The notes beneath the pieces were generated by a model. It made no database searches, was not told the origin of the DNA, and saw nothing but the letters and a program-made list of their open reading frames with translations. Positions 33,024-42,855 of a DNA stretch of 64,000 bases are shown in pieces. The position numbers and the translations under genes were made by a program. Source of the stretch: Anaerobacillus arseniciselenatis (lineage in GTDB: Bacteria > Bacillota > Bacilli > Bacillales > Anaerobacillaceae); contig NZ_MLQQ01000001.1 of assembly GCF_001865995.1 (NCBI RefSeq), positions 62,001 to 126,000 on the forward strand, in the 5' to 3' direction. Positions within the stretch are counted from its first letter, which is position 1. Each line of letters starts with the position of its first letter.

Positions 33024-33383
33024 TTAAATCATCTCCTGGTGATGCTCTAAAGCAATTAAAATAAGTTGTTTCACATGATCATCATCTAATGAGTAAAAAG
33101 CTAATTTACCTTCTTTTCGATATTTTACTAAGCCTCGCTTGTGCAGTGTTCGTAAATGATGTGAAGCTGTCGCAACAGTAGCCCCAATAATGGTAGCAAT
33201 ATCACAAACGCATAGCTCTTCTTCGAGACATAACGCGTAAGCAACTTTTGCACGTTTCTCATCTGCTAACGCCTTAAACAATTGCGAAACGCCTAATAAA
33301 TCTTCATTATTTAATTCCTCTGTAATTTGCTCTACTTTGTCTGCATCAAAACAATAAATGTCACAAGTATCAATTTTACTCAC
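33024..33383 (-). CDS. cadC: ArsR/SmtB-family metal-sensing repressor
   Basis: About 119 aa from the GTG 33381-33383, with an AAAGAGGG box about 10 nt upstream; the frame is open to 33449 but then runs through the operator sequences. CadC features: DTCDIYCFD near the N-terminus and ELCVCD (Cys metal ligands), then the helix-turn-helix TVATASHHLRTLHKRGLVKY. It represses the operon until Cd, Pb or Zn binds. Its stop is joined to the cadA start (TAAATG), so the two are coupled. Confidence 0.88.
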   Translation of the reverse strand: MSKIDTCDIYCFDADKVEQITEELNNEDLLGVSQLFKALADEKRAKVAYALCLEEELCVCDIATIIGATVATASHHLRTLHKRGLVKYRKEGKLAFYSLDDDHVKQLILIALEHHQEMI

Positions 33384-33446
33384 TATTCTCAACCCTCTTT
33401 CATTCAAATGAACGTTTGATTCTAGTTTATCATTATCGCTTGTATA

Positions 33447-33468
33447 CATTCAAATATAAATTTGAATG
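33447..33468. promoter_or_regulatory. CadC operator
   Basis: A perfect inverted repeat with 9-bp arms CATTCAAAT and ATTTGAATG, 4 nt apart, of the type bound by CadC/SmtB repressors. A second, weaker site (CAAATGAACGTTTG, 33405-33418) lies nearer the gene. The TTGAAT half overlaps a possible -35 box. Confidence 0.75.
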
Positions 33469-33704
33469 ATAATGAAATTTAGGCAAAAATACTAAAAAAA
33501 CACCGAGATAGGTGTTTATAATAGTAAGCTGCCAACGCCTGCCTTTTTGCTAACCAGGTTTTGAATGATAAAATTCATTAAATTGGCATTCCTCTTTTCA
33601 TAAATTGGAACACAATAAAAGAATTCCAATCAAAATACTTTTCTATTAAAATAGTATCGTGGTAAAATAGTAAAGTATGCTTTATGAAAATGGAGGTTAA
33701 TCAA

Positions 33705-34619
33705 GTGGGAAAAAGAATATTATTTTTTATTTTAACAAATATTCTCGTCATGACGACGATTATCATCGTCTGGTCGCTAATCACACATTACACTGGAATT
33801 AGTGGGTCATTTGAAGACGGGAGTGCTGGTTTAGGGATTGATTTTGTTTCCCTAGGGGTATTTAGTTTATTAGTTGGTTTTGCTGGGTCGTTTATCTCTT
33901 TAGGAATGTCTAGATGGATGGCTAAAAAGATGATGAAAGTAAAAGTACTAGACCCAGATGGTCCTCTATCTGCACATGAACGCTCTGTCGTTGAAAAGGT
34001 TCATCGCTTATCACGTGCAGCAGGACTTGCTCACATGCCTGAAGTCGGAATTTATCAGTCTCCTGAGGTTAATGCTTTTGCGACTGGTCCTTCAAAAAAA
34101 CGTTCACTCGTAGCTGTTTCATCTGGTCTATTAAACAATATGGATGATGCTGCTGTAGAGGGTGTTATCGCCCATGAAGTAGCTCACGTTGCTAACGGCG
34201 ATATGGTTACAATGACGCTATTACAAGGTGTTGTTAATACATTCGTTGTCTTTTTCTCAAGAATTGCAGCGATTCTTGTATCACGCTTCGTTCGTGAAGA
34301 AATGAGATTTATCGTTCAATTTGCAGCGATTATCATTTTCCAAATTTTGTTCTCAATCCTTGGAAGTATTGTCGTTATGGCCTTCTCTCGTTACCGCGAA
34401 TACCATGCTGACCAAGGTGGTGCGGATTTAGCAGGCCGTGATAAAATGGCTCATGCTCTTCGTTCGTTGAAAGCGCACGTCGATCGTGCAAACGTTAGTA
34501 ACCATACTGACGATTCAGCAATTCAAACAATGAAGATCAGCGGTAAAGGCGGCATGATGAAGCTGTTCTCTTCTCACCCTGATTTAGATGACCGAATTGC
34601 ACGCTTAGAACAGCGTTAA
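33705..34619 (+). CDS. htpX: Membrane zinc metalloprotease HtpX
   Basis: About 304 aa. Four membrane helices surround the catalytic HEVAH ([19 protein letters not shown]), and the third ligand lies in [18 protein letters not shown]. HtpX removes damaged membrane proteins. The GTG 33705 with GGAGG 8 nt upstream is the better start; the ATG at 33684 has none. It is a single gene followed by a terminator. Confidence 0.95.
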   Translation: MGKRILFFILTNILVMTTIIIVWSLITHYTGISGSFEDGSAGLGIDFVSLGVFSLLVGFAGSFISLGMSRWMAKKMMKVKVLDPDGPLSAHERSVVEKVHRLSRAAGLAHMPEVGIYQSPEVNAFATGPSKKRSLVAVSSGLLNNMDDAAVEGVIAHEVAHVANGDMVTMTLLQGVVNTFVVFFSRIAAILVSRFVREEMRFIVQFAAIIIFQILFSILGSIVVMAFSRYREYHADQGGADLAGRDKMAHALRSLKAHVDRANVSNHTDDSAIQTMKISGKGGMMKLFSSHPDLDDRIARLEQR

Positions 34620-34678
34620 TTTGATAATTGAAACGGAAAACCATGCTACATTTATACACTTCGGTTTTTCGTAGAAAG

Positions 34679-34722
34679 TGTGAAAGAGAGGTGCAAATTT
34701 GCACCTCTCTTTTATTATAACT
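34679..34722 (+). terminator. Terminator of htpX
   Basis: Arms AAAGAGAGGTGCAAA and TTTGCACCTCTCTTTTA. Confidence 0.8.
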
Positions 34723-34878
34723 ATAGGAGTTTATTATAGTGGGTAAGTCCCCCCCTCTAATCGTAAACTTATTACATTATTTATGGAGCAGAATGGGAAT
34801 GGTGTACAGTGTGGGGGAAGCGCGCAGTATCGTGTTGCTTCGTATTACGGGAGACTGTACAGTAGAAATGCGCTCTTT

Positions 34879-35131
34879 CTAACACTGGATTACTCTTCTC
34901 TGGTTTTGAACTCAGAAGAGTAATCATTCCGGCGTTTTGATTTCTCTTCTCCTGTTTTGAACTCAGAAGAGTAATCATTCCGGCGTTTTGATTACTCTTC
35001 TCTGGTTTTAAGTCGAGAAGAGTAATCATTCGAGTGTTTTGATTTCTCTTCTCTGGTCTCAAACTCAGAAGAGTAATCATTCCGGTGTTTTGATTACTCT
35101 TCTCTGGTTTTGAACTAGGGAGAGAAATCAT
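34879..35131. repeat. Five 51-bp tandem repeats, each with a hairpin
   Basis: The unit AGAAGAGTAATCATT starts at 34914, 34965, 35016 and 35067, with a diverged copy at 35118. Each unit has the inverse TGATTACTCTTCT 20 nt later, so every repeat folds into a hairpin. The length is a multiple of three and the minus strand stays open (17-aa unit near MITLLSSKPEKSNQNAG), but there is no ribosome binding site and the peptide follows from the repeat, so I do not call a gene. Confidence 0.8.
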
Positions 35132-35438
35132 TTGTGCGTCAATACATGTATTGATACGCGAATTTTACAGATGCTGTAATTTTGGTGCATCAATCCTTGT
35201 GTTCAAGCGTATGTTTTACATTGCAAAAGGTTTGGGTGGCATCTTTTCTAATCTCTAAACTGAATAATCAACAAAATACTAAATATTAAAACAGTATTTT
35301 GTGGCAATAGCCACAAAGTTTACGAAAAGAGCCTTTATAAAAAAGGTGATCAATTCTGATTAAAATTAATCCCCTGATCGTTTTCAATTTTATCTACTCT
35401 TGGCTAGTAAAGATTAAAACACTATCGTTTTTGAAAAT
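35132..35438. other. Intergenic region downstream of glgC
   Basis: About 300 bases with several short inverted stretches (GTGGCAATAGCCAC near 35300). No gene seen. It may hold the glgC terminator. Confidence 0.3.
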
Positions 35439-36608
35439 CTAATAAACACCGGAAAGTGACGAAAGTGACATACGCTCCACTTCGACCGTCTCGCCAATGA
35501 GCGTAATTTCCTTCGTAGCAGCACTAGGCACTGAATAGTTATCAGGAATAAAAACCCCTTCACCAACAATTGCATTCTCAATTTTGACATTTTCACCTAT
35601 GGTTGCTCCTGGTAAAACCACTGAATTTTTAACGAACGACCCTCTACCGATTTTTACATCACCAAAAAGAACGGAATGGTCGACGGTACCATAAATTTCA
35701 TTACCACCACTCGTTAATGATTGTTTAACAACTGCGTCGCGATCAAGATATTGCGGAGGACAACTATTTTCCACCGTGGAAATTTCCCACTCTTTATTCG
35801 TAAAAAAGATATTAGTTTCTTTATTTAATAAGTCCATATTCGCTTCCCAATAACTTTCAAGCGTTCCGACATCTTTCCAGTAGCCATTAAATTTATAAGA
35901 ATATAGTGATTGATTGTTTATGAGCATCGCGGGGATAATATCTTTACCGAAATCTTTCGAGGAGAAATCATTTTTTTCTTCTCGTTCTAAAAATTCTTTT
36001 AAAACACTCCATTTAAAAATATAAATCCCCATTGATGCTAGATTAGAACTTGGAAATTGTGGCTTTTCTTCGAATTCAACGATACGGTTACTAATCTCAT
36101 CAATATTCATAATTCCAAATCTACTTGCTTCTTTCCATGGTACTCCCATGACTGAAATCGTAGCATCCGCATTCGTTGCTATATGCTGCTCGAGCATTTT
36201 ATTATAATCCATTTTATATATGTGATCACCGGAAATGACTAATACGTGCTCGGGATCGTACTGTTCAATAAAATGGAGGTTTTGAAAAATCGCATGTGCC
36301 GTACCGTCGTACCACCGGTCAGTATGTTTACATTGGTATGGTGGTAAAATGGTCAAACCGCCGTTTCGTTGATATAGATCCCACGCATCTCCTCTACCGA
36401 GATAGTTTTGTAATATGTGTGGCTGATATTGTGTTAAAACTCCAACAGTATCGATGCCCGAATTACGACAATTGCTCAAAGTAAAATCAATAATACGATA
36501 TTTTCCACCGAATGGAACAGCAGGTTTTGCGTTCTCATCCGTTAATTGCTGTAACCTTGTTCCTCTACCGCCTGCTAATAACATTGCTACACATTGTTTT
36601 CTTTTCAT
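35439..36608 (-). CDS. glgC: Glucose-1-phosphate adenylyltransferase
   Basis: The protein has 389 aa. The N-terminal nucleotidyl-transferase motif [37 protein letters not shown], and the C-terminal left-handed beta-helix ([20 protein letters not shown]) are all present. It makes ADP-glucose for glycogen. In Bacillus it is usually followed by glgD and other glg genes; none lies in this window, which is odd. The start ATG has TTAGGAGGGTATA upstream. A 29-aa ORF lies just upstream in the same direction. Confidence 0.93.
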   Translation of the reverse strand: MKRKQCVAMLLAGGRGTRLQQLTDENAKPAVPFGGKYRIIDFTLSNCRNSGIDTVGVLTQYQPHILQNYLGRGDAWDLYQRNGGLTILPPYQCKHTDRWYDGTAHAIFQNLHFIEQYDPEHVLVISGDHIYKMDYNKMLEQHIATNADATISVMGVPWKEASRFGIMNIDEISNRIVEFEEKPQFPSSNLASMGIYIFKWSVLKEFLEREEKNDFSSKDFGKDIIPAMLINNQSLYSYKFNGYWKDVGTLESYWEANMDLLNKETNIFFTNKEWEISTVENSCPPQYLDRDAVVKQSLTSGGNEIYGTVDHSVLFGDVKIGRGSFVKNSVVLPGATIGENVKIENAIVGEGVFIPDNYSVPSAATKEITLIGETVEVERMSLSSLSGVY

Positions 36609-36641
36609 TATACCCTCCTAAGTTGTTGTTAGTAATTTGAA

Positions 36642-36731
36642 TTATAATCGATCATCTTCCCATAATTTATAAAAGATTTCGTCATCGAAATCGTCTATAC
36701 TCTCATCCACACTTACATTTTCCTGATTCAT
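36642..36731 (-). CDS. 29-aa acidic peptide upstream of glgC
   Basis: The ATG 36729-36731 has AGGAGG 7 nt upstream; stop TAA 36642-36644. The peptide MNQENVSVDESIDDFDDEIF is strongly acidic and ends KLWEDDRL. It is read in the same direction, 34 nt before glgC, so it may be a leader or a small regulator. Not recognised. Confidence 0.55.
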   Translation of the reverse strand: MNQENVSVDESIDDFDDEIFYKLWEDDRL

Positions 36732-37106
36732 GATTTTCCTCCTGCTCTTTTTCACATTAAAACATATCGCCCCATCATTAGACGTATGTATGAGATTTTA
36801 CTAATTTAAAGTTGTAATTTTCTAAAGCATAAATAAAAACTATAACGAGATTTATGTTATCACAGCTCTTTGATTTCTCTAATGAAAATATTCTGACGAT
36901 TAACGAGCTACTTTGACAAAAGTTTATCTTTTCTCTCTATTTACCGCGACAAAGCGTGAAGTTCTTGTTGATTTCTAAAAGGTTTTTGTCAAAAAACATC
37001 TAAAAGATTTTTCTCATTCGTCAAAATTATGTTCACATTTCATTCATGATTTCTTTTATGTAAAAACCAAGCGCTCTCCAAACAACTAACCAACAAACCA
37101 ACAAAA
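36732..37106. other. Intergenic region, no gene seen
   Basis: About 375 A+T-rich bases upstream of the glgC unit. The short AACCAACAAA stretch at 37084-37104 repeats the type seen near 21200. Confidence 0.4.
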
Positions 37107-37145
37107 AGCACTTGCAACTAGTCTCCTAGTTGACAAGTGCTTTCC
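37107..37145 (-). terminator. Intrinsic terminator of the aminotransferase gene
   Basis: Arms AAAGCACTTG and CAAGTGCTTT enclose the inner inverted pair CAACTAG/CTAGTTG. Confidence 0.8.
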
Positions 37146-37150
37146 ATCTT

Positions 37151-38503
37151 TTACACGATTTCTAGTAGTGCCTTTTTTAATGAAGTTACAATGAACTCTA
37201 AATCTTTTTCTTCGATATTTAAAGGGGGGGCAAGTGTTAGCACATTGTTGAAGCCTGCGACTGTGGCGCCGTTTTTGCCGATAATAAGTCCGTCCTTTTT
37301 ACAAGAGGCAATAACTTGATTAATAACGGGCACATCTATTGGTTCTTTCGTCTTTTTGTCTTTCACAAGCTCAATTCCTAGTAATAATCCTTTTCCGCGA
37401 ACATCACCTACATACGGGTGTGATTGCACGAGTGGTTGTAATTGATTTAATAGCTTTTCACCAAGCATTCTTGAGCGCTCGTATAAATTTTCTGTTTCTA
37501 AGATTTCAAGATTTTTAAGGGCGACCGCGCAGGCGGCAGGTGTTCCACCAAATGTATTAATATGCCTTAAGTAATCATATTCCTCTTCGCCTTTAAAAGC
37601 TTCATAGATTTCTTTTTTAACAGCAGTTGCCGATAATGGTAAATACGCGCTCGTAATTCCTTTCGCCATTGTTATAATATCTGGTTTCACATCGTAGTTC
37701 ATAAATCCGAACGGCTTCCCAGTTCTCCCAAAACCACAAATAACTTCATCCACAATGAGTAGAGTTCCATGCTTCTCGCAAACTTCTTTGATCGCTTTCA
37801 TGTAGCCATCTGGCGGAAGGAGGACTCCACCTCCGGTAATGATTGGCTCCATAATAATCCCAGCAATCGTCTCACTTAACTCCCAAGTCATGACCTGATC
37901 AACATTTTGCACCGATTGTAGCTCATGAGGTGGGCACTCATCTTGATCGGTCGAACGGTAACTATCAGGTGGAGCTACATGAATAAAACCGGTTGCTAGA
38001 GGTTCGTATTTGATTTTTCGTTGCGCTTGCCCTGTAGCAGCTAAAGACCCTAATGAATTTCCGTGATAAGCGCGATACCTTGAAACGAACTTATAACGGT
38101 GATGATCCCCTTTTTGTTGATGATATTGTCGGGCAATCTTAAACGCCGTTTCATTCGCTTCTGAACCACTATTTGAAAAAAAGATGACGTATTCGCCGCC
38201 AAGCATTTCATTTAATTTTTCTGCTAATTTAATCGCCGGGAGATGACTTTGAGTAAGTGGAAAATACGCCATATCTTTTAATTGCTCATAAGCAGCCTCT
38301 GCTAGTTCTTCTCTTCCGTGCCCGACGTTTACACACCATAGTCCTGACATCCCATCTAAATATTGGTTTCCATCAATGTCCGTGATCCAAGCCCCTTTTG
38401 CTTTCGTGACGACCATCGTACCCTCAGGGTTGTACGGCTTCATCGAATGCCATATATATTTTTCATCTTTTGCTTTTGCTTCTTGTTGTTTATTTTTTTT
38501 CAT
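37151..38503 (-). CDS. Class III PLP-dependent aminotransferase
   Basis: About 450 aa, the usual length. The motifs FSNSGSEANETAFKIARQYH, YHGNSLGSLAATGQA, DEVICGFGRTGKPFG and the PLP lysine in MAKGITSAYLPLSA are clear. The group includes taurine-, beta-alanine- and omega-amino-acid:pyruvate aminotransferases; the substrate is not fixed. The ATG 38501-38503 has AAGGAGG 7 nt upstream; the longer frame to 38689 is not used. It is read alone, leftward. Confidence 0.9.
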   Translation of the reverse strand: MKKNKQQEAKAKDEKYIWHSMKPYNPEGTMVVTKAKGAWITDIDGNQYLDGMSGLWCVNVGHGREELAEAAYEQLKDMAYFPLTQSHLPAIKLAEKLNEMLGGEYVIFFSNSGSEANETAFKIARQYHQQKGDHHRYKFVSRYRAYHGNSLGSLAATGQAQRKIKYEPLATGFIHVAPPDSYRSTDQDECPPHELQSVQNVDQVMTWELSETIAGIIMEPIITGGGVLLPPDGYMKAIKEVCEKHGTLLIVDEVICGFGRTGKPFGFMNYDVKPDIITMAKGITSAYLPLSATAVKKEIYEAFKGEEEYDYLRHINTFGGTPAACAVALKNLEILETENLYERSRMLGEKLLNQLQPLVQSHPYVGDVRGKGLLLGIELVKDKKTKEPIDVPVINQVIASCKKDGLIIGKNGATVAGFNNVLTLAPPLNIEEKDLEFIVTSLKKALLEIV

Positions 38504-38635
38504 TTCAACGCCTCCTTTTTTCCCTTTTACAACATCATGTGATGAGTGATTTATTTTTAGAACAAATTCGATGGAGAAGCGTAAAAAAATCGCTATAAAT
38601 AAGTAATTTTCCAAAAAATTGTTAGCCTTTGCTTT

Positions 38636-38690
38636 TTGTCCACCACTCGTGGACAAATTAGCTAAATGTCCACGGGCGGTGTCAGACACC
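38636..38690. repeat. Short hairpin repeat with TGTCCAC and GTGTCAGACAC
   Basis: TGTCCACCACTCGTGGACA is a hairpin, followed by TGTCCACGGGCG and GTGTCAGACACC. Similar stretches occur near 50330, 54045 and 54763. It is a member of a REP-like family. Confidence 0.6.
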
Positions 38691-38762
38691 TTAAACTATA
38701 CATATTCTTTAAACTTGTCTCATACTCTTAATTAACTTTTATGATAGTTAGGGGTAAATGTT

Positions 38763-40085
38763 ATGAAATTATTTTTTCGTGGGGTCATTTTATTAGCGAT
38801 CGCTGCTTTTATTGGCGAAAGCCTTGAACTAGTGATAAACATTGTTTTAGCGCGAGAGTTAGGGGAAAAAGGATTAGGGTTGTACATGTCGATCCTACCT
38901 ACGATCATGCTCATTGCTGTTTTAGCAAGTATGGAATTGCCGATTTCGGTCTCGAAGTTTGTTGCCGAAAAAGACAAGCGATTCCACCGAAGTATGTTAC
39001 TTCATGCAGTTGGACTTGCAACAGTTATCACGGTAACCTTTTTAGTGGTCGCAGTGATCACACTGCCATTTATACCTGTATTCGACCGTTACCACCCTTA
39101 TGTTAAATTACTCGTTTATATACTTATCCCGATTATTTCTTTTTCTGCTGTATTCCGGGGATATTTTATGGGGTCCCAACAGATGGGAAAAATCGCATTT
39201 TCAAATTTTTTAAGAAGAGCATTGCAATTAATTTTACTAGTTTTTATCTATCAACTTTTTCAATTTGAACAAGAAATTGCCCTACTTATAGCATTATGTA
39301 CATTAATTGCTAGTGAATTCGTCGTTTTTGCCTTTCTTGCCACTTTATTCTTTATTCAGCTGAAGTCAAATAAGTTCGGTCCCAGCACACATATGGATGG
39401 CGCTACCGTAAGAAAAAGTTTATTAAATGTTTCACTCCCGATGACAGGAGTAAGAATTTTCCATTCGATCACTTTTGCGGTGAAGCCGTTTTTAATTAAA
39501 GCTACATTAATGAATGCTGGTTTAACAGAAATAACGGCCACAGAACAGTTCGGAAAATTAGCTGGTGTTGCCTTTTCGATCGGTTTTTTCCCAGCTTTTA
39601 TTGCCTATTCACTACTAGTTGTGCTTATCCCAACGGTTGCTGAAGCGTATGCAAAAAATGATTATATGAAATTACAGCAGTTACTCGTCAAAGTGATGCA
39701 AATGACCTTTGCCTACGGACTTCCTTCTGTACTCATTTTTTATTTTTTCGCCGAACCTTTAACCGGACTTTTTTTCAAAGATTCACCAGCCATCGTTTAC
39801 TTGCAACTGTTAGTGCCTTATTTTTTATTTTATTTTTTCGTTATCCCACTACAGGCGTATTTAATCGGCTTAGGCCTAGCAAAAGATGCACTCTATCACG
39901 CGGTGTGGTCTACGTTTATTTCATTTTTGATGATGTTCTATCTTGGGTCGATGCCGTCATTACAAATGCACGGTATTATTATCGGAATGAACACTGGTAT
40001 AGTTTTATTAACATTAATGCATTACGTTACCGTTTGCCATAAAATTCAAATCTCGCTAGCGTTACGTGACCTTCGCGTCGCATAA
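38763..40085 (+). CDS. MATE/MOP-type flippase resembling SpoVB
   Basis: The protein has 440 aa with 12-14 membrane helices. The opening KLFFRGVILLAIAAFIGESL and the ELGEKGLGLYMSILP stretch match the polysaccharide-biosynthesis/SpoVB flippase group, which moves lipid-linked wall or cortex precursors. It is shorter than B. subtilis SpoVB (about 518 aa). The start ATG has TTAGGGGTAAA upstream. It is a single gene on the plus strand. Confidence 0.85.
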   Translation: MKLFFRGVILLAIAAFIGESLELVINIVLARELGEKGLGLYMSILPTIMLIAVLASMELPISVSKFVAEKDKRFHRSMLLHAVGLATVITVTFLVVAVITLPFIPVFDRYHPYVKLLVYILIPIISFSAVFRGYFMGSQQMGKIAFSNFLRRALQLILLVFIYQLFQFEQEIALLIALCTLIASEFVVFAFLATLFFIQLKSNKFGPSTHMDGATVRKSLLNVSLPMTGVRIFHSITFAVKPFLIKATLMNAGLTEITATEQFGKLAGVAFSIGFFPAFIAYSLLVVLIPTVAEAYAKNDYMKLQQLLVKVMQMTFAYGLPSVLIFYFFAEPLTGLFFKDSPAIVYLQLLVPYFLFYFFVIPLQAYLIGLGLAKDALYHAVWSTFISFLMMFYLGSMPSLQMHGIIIGMNTGIVLLTLMHYVTVCHKIQISLALRDLRVA

Positions 40086-40256
40086 TATTTTAAAACAATA
40101 AAACAAAGCACGAAAACGAACAAGGAGACGTCCTGTCACCATCTTTAGTAAGTAGTGATTACAATTGTTGATAGAAAGGCTCGACATTGGTAAAGTATGG
40201 TTGTATCTTTATTTAGTTTGCAATGTGAACCTATGAAAAAGTAAGGAGTGACCGTA

Positions 40257-40934
40257 ATGAATAATAAAGAAACTGTCAAACAACAAATTTTAGATGCCTT
40301 TTATTTTAGACATGCAACCAAAAAGTTCGACCCTTCGAAAAAAATTAGTGAGGATGATTTTAATTTCATTTTAGAAACGGCTAGACTTTCGCCGAGTTCG
40401 ATCGGCATTGAAGCGTGGAAGTTTGTTGTTATCCAAAATGAGGAATTGCGAAATAAGTTAAAAGAAGTTGCTTGGGGGGCTCAAGGCCAACTGCCTACCG
40501 CAAGTCACTTTGTGGCAATTTTTGCTCGGACGAAACAAGATACAAAATATGATTCCGAGTACATTGCCAACCATCTAAAAGAAGTTAAGAAGTTTCCTGA
40601 CGAGATAATCCCAGAAATCCAAAGTCGCTATAAAAAGTTCCAAGAAGATGGATTACATATTTTAGATAGTGAGCGGACCGCCTTCGACTGGGCTAGTAAA
40701 CAGACGTATATTGCTTTAGGTAATATGATGACAGCTGCAGCTCAAATTGGTATCGACTCTTGCCCGATTGAAGGATTTGATTACCATGGCGTGCACAACC
40801 TTTTCAAGGAAGAAGGCCTTCTTGAAAACGGCCACTTTGACATTTCGGTAATGGTCGCCTTCGGTTATCGAGCCGAGGAACCACGCCCCAAAACGAGAAA
40901 AGACATCAATCAAGTCGTTCAATGGATAAAATAA
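40257..40934 (+). CDS. Nitroreductase-family NAD(P)H oxidoreductase
   Basis: About 225 aa. The YFRHATKKFDPSKKISEDDF opening, ARLSPSSIGIEAWKFVV and the C-terminal VAFGYRAEEPRPKTR are the FMN/NAD(P)H signatures of the group. The start ATG 40257 follows AAGGAG with 9-nt spacing. It likely acts as a broad flavoprotein reductase. Standing alone, it is followed by repeat family 2. Confidence 0.88.
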   Translation: MNNKETVKQQILDAFYFRHATKKFDPSKKISEDDFNFILETARLSPSSIGIEAWKFVVIQNEELRNKLKEVAWGAQGQLPTASHFVAIFARTKQDTKYDSEYIANHLKEVKKFPDEIIPEIQSRYKKFQEDGLHILDSERTAFDWASKQTYIALGNMMTAAAQIGIDSCPIEGFDYHGVHNLFKEEGLLENGHFDISVMVAFGYRAEEPRPKTRKDINQVVQWIK

Positions 40935-40948
40935 CAAAAGATCTAGTA

Positions 40949-41067
40949 GGGCTGTCCCATTAGTGCCAGATCACCACGCGTTACTACTAAATATAGACGT
41001 ATAGATTTATTATCTGTTTATATTTCGTTGACTAACGGTGTCTGACATTTATTTTGGGACAGTCCCC
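40949..41067 (+). repeat. Palindromic repeat, family 2 (copy 2)
   Basis: Outer arms GGGCTGTCCCA and GGGACAGTCCCC pair imperfectly; inside lie TATAGACG and GTGTCTGACA. This copy is more diverged than that at 27375. Confidence 0.7.
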
Positions 41068-41182
41068 TTTTTTGTTTGCACGTTTTTGGCGGATAAACAA
41101 AGTTTACTCGTCACCTTTTATTTAGAAAAAAGTTGTTAACACTACTATTTTAGGATAAAACTAAGCATAAATCACTTTTACC

Positions 41183-41365
41183 CAATCTGTCCATCTGACA
41201 TGGACATCCATCTTTTTAAAGCTCAAAAAACAATAATGTATTTTCTAGGTAAACAAATTATAAAATCTATGTTAATATGGTTTTATAGAACGTTGATATC
41301 TTGCAATTGAGCACCAATCAAGTGTCCGTCTCAGGTGGACATTTATCTTTTCGAGGCTCACAAAA
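41183..41365 (+). promoter_or_regulatory. Two-copy hairpin leader upstream of kbl
   Basis: A ~48-nt unit occurs twice, at 41183-41230 and 41314-41364: a hairpin (TGTCCATCTGACATGGACA; TGTCCGTCTCAGGTGGACA) followed by ATCTTTT and GCTCA. The stem changes in the second copy are partly compensated. The spacing and position before the start favour an operator pair or an RNA control element; the family is unknown. Confidence 0.5.
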
Positions 41366-41398
41366 GCGTTTTCATTTGAGAACTAAGGAGGAAATGTT

Positions 41399-42586
41399 GT
41401 GTCAAAAGTATTAGATCGTTTTTTAACAGAAAATCTTAATGATTTAAAAGAAAAAGGCTTATTTAATGTCATTGACCCACTACAAAGTGCAAATGGACCA
41501 ATTATTAAAATTGATGGAAAAGAACTAATTAACTTATCATCTAACAATTACTTAGGGTTAGCTACAGATGAAAGATTAAAAGATGTAGCTAACAAAGCAA
41601 TTGAAGAATTCGGGGTGGGTGCAGGTGCTGTTCGTACCATCAACGGTACGTTAGAGTTACACACAAAGCTTGAAGAAACAATTGCTAAATTTAAACATAC
41701 CGAAGCAGCGATCGCTTATCAATCAGGATTTAACTGTAATATGGCTGCTATATCTGCAGTGATGGACAAAAATGATGCGATTCTTTCTGATGAACTAAAT
41801 CACGCTTCGATCATCGACGGTTGCCGTCTATCAAAAGCGAAAATCATTCGCGTAAATCACTCTGACATGGATGATTTACGAGCAAAAGCAAAAGAAGCGA
41901 AAGAATCAGGACTTTATAATAAAATTATGGTCATTACTGACGGCGTTTTTTCAATGGACGGAGACATTGCGAGGCTTCCTGAAATCGTTGAAATTGCTGA
42001 GGAATTTGATTTAATTACGTATGTCGACGATGCTCATGGCTCTGGAGTTTTAGGAAAAGGTGCTGGAACGGTCAAACACTTCGGCCTTTCTGATAAAGTT
42101 GATTTCCAAATCGGAACCTTATCTAAAGCAATTGGCGTTGTTGGTGGCTATGTTGCTGGAAAGAAAGATCTTATTGAATGGTTAAAAGTGAGAAGTCGTC
42201 CATTCTTATTCTCAACGGCTCTACCACCTGCAGATGTCGAAGCTGCTAAAAGAGCGATTGAAATTTTAATGGAAAGCACAGAACTTCATGACCGCCTTTG
42301 GGAAAACGGCGACTATTTAAAGAAAGGCTTAAAAGAGCTTGGCTTTAATATTGGTGATAGCGAAACACCAATCACACCTTGCATAATCGGCGATGAGAAA
42401 CTGACGCAACAATTTAGTAAGAGATTGTATGACGAAGGTGTTTATGCAAAATCAATCGTATTCCCTACTGTCCCACAAGGAACAGGGCGTGTTCGTAACA
42501 TGCCAACAGCGGCTCATACGAAAGAAATGCTCGATAATGCAATTGCTATTTATAAGAAGATAGGAAAAGAATTAGGAGTTATTTAA
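41399..42586 (+). CDS. kbl: 2-amino-3-ketobutyrate coenzyme A ligase
   Basis: The protein has 395 aa. PLP motifs: [38 protein letters not shown] and the lysine in [12 protein letters not shown]. It cleaves 2-amino-3-ketobutyrate with CoA into glycine and acetyl-CoA. The next gene, tdh, makes its substrate from threonine. GTG start 41399 with AAGGAGG 8 nt upstream. A tandem hairpin leader lies just before it, and a MITE-like repeat lies between the two genes. Confidence 0.95.
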   Translation: MSKVLDRFLTENLNDLKEKGLFNVIDPLQSANGPIIKIDGKELINLSSNNYLGLATDERLKDVANKAIEEFGVGAGAVRTINGTLELHTKLEETIAKFKHTEAAIAYQSGFNCNMAAISAVMDKNDAILSDELNHASIIDGCRLSKAKIIRVNHSDMDDLRAKAKEAKESGLYNKIMVITDGVFSMDGDIARLPEIVEIAEEFDLITYVDDAHGSGVLGKGAGTVKHFGLSDKVDFQIGTLSKAIGVVGGYVAGKKDLIEWLKVRSRPFLFSTALPPADVEAAKRAIEILMESTELHDRLWENGDYLKKGLKELGFNIGDSETPITPCIIGDEKLTQQFSKRLYDEGVYAKSIVFPTVPQGTGRVRNMPTAAHTKEMLDNAIAIYKKIGKELGVI

Positions 42587-42676
42587 ACTGCGCGTTCAAA
42601 AAAATAGATAAGACGCATATAAAGTACTTATTAATTTTTTCAATTGATTATGTTGAAAAAATATAAGCTAACATGT

Positions 42677-42794
42677 GAGTGAATTTCATAATTACCAAAA
42701 ATGAGCCATATCACGCAATATATAGTTTGCGAATGGTTTTGACGCAACTATATATTGATCTTAATGGCGAGAATAATGAATTATGAAATTCATT
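42677..42794 (+). repeat. MITE-like palindromic repeat, family 1 (copy 5)
   Basis: A full copy (about 118 bp) inserted between kbl and tdh; inner arms CAATATATAGTTTGCG and CGCAACTATATATTG. It may reduce or end transcription between the two genes. Confidence 0.85.
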
Positions 42795-42855
42795 GATGTA
42801 ACTTCTTAATTTTTTAAAGTCATTTACACTGAGAGAAAAATAGGGGGTTTTGTAT

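Noticed and set aside
34781..35131. 116-aa minus-strand repeat protein
   Set aside because: No ribosome binding site; the frame follows from the 51-bp tandem repeat, whose length is a multiple of three.
41183..41365. Glycine riboswitch before kbl
   Set aside because: A tandem arrangement is present, but none of the conserved glycine-aptamer sequence blocks is seen.
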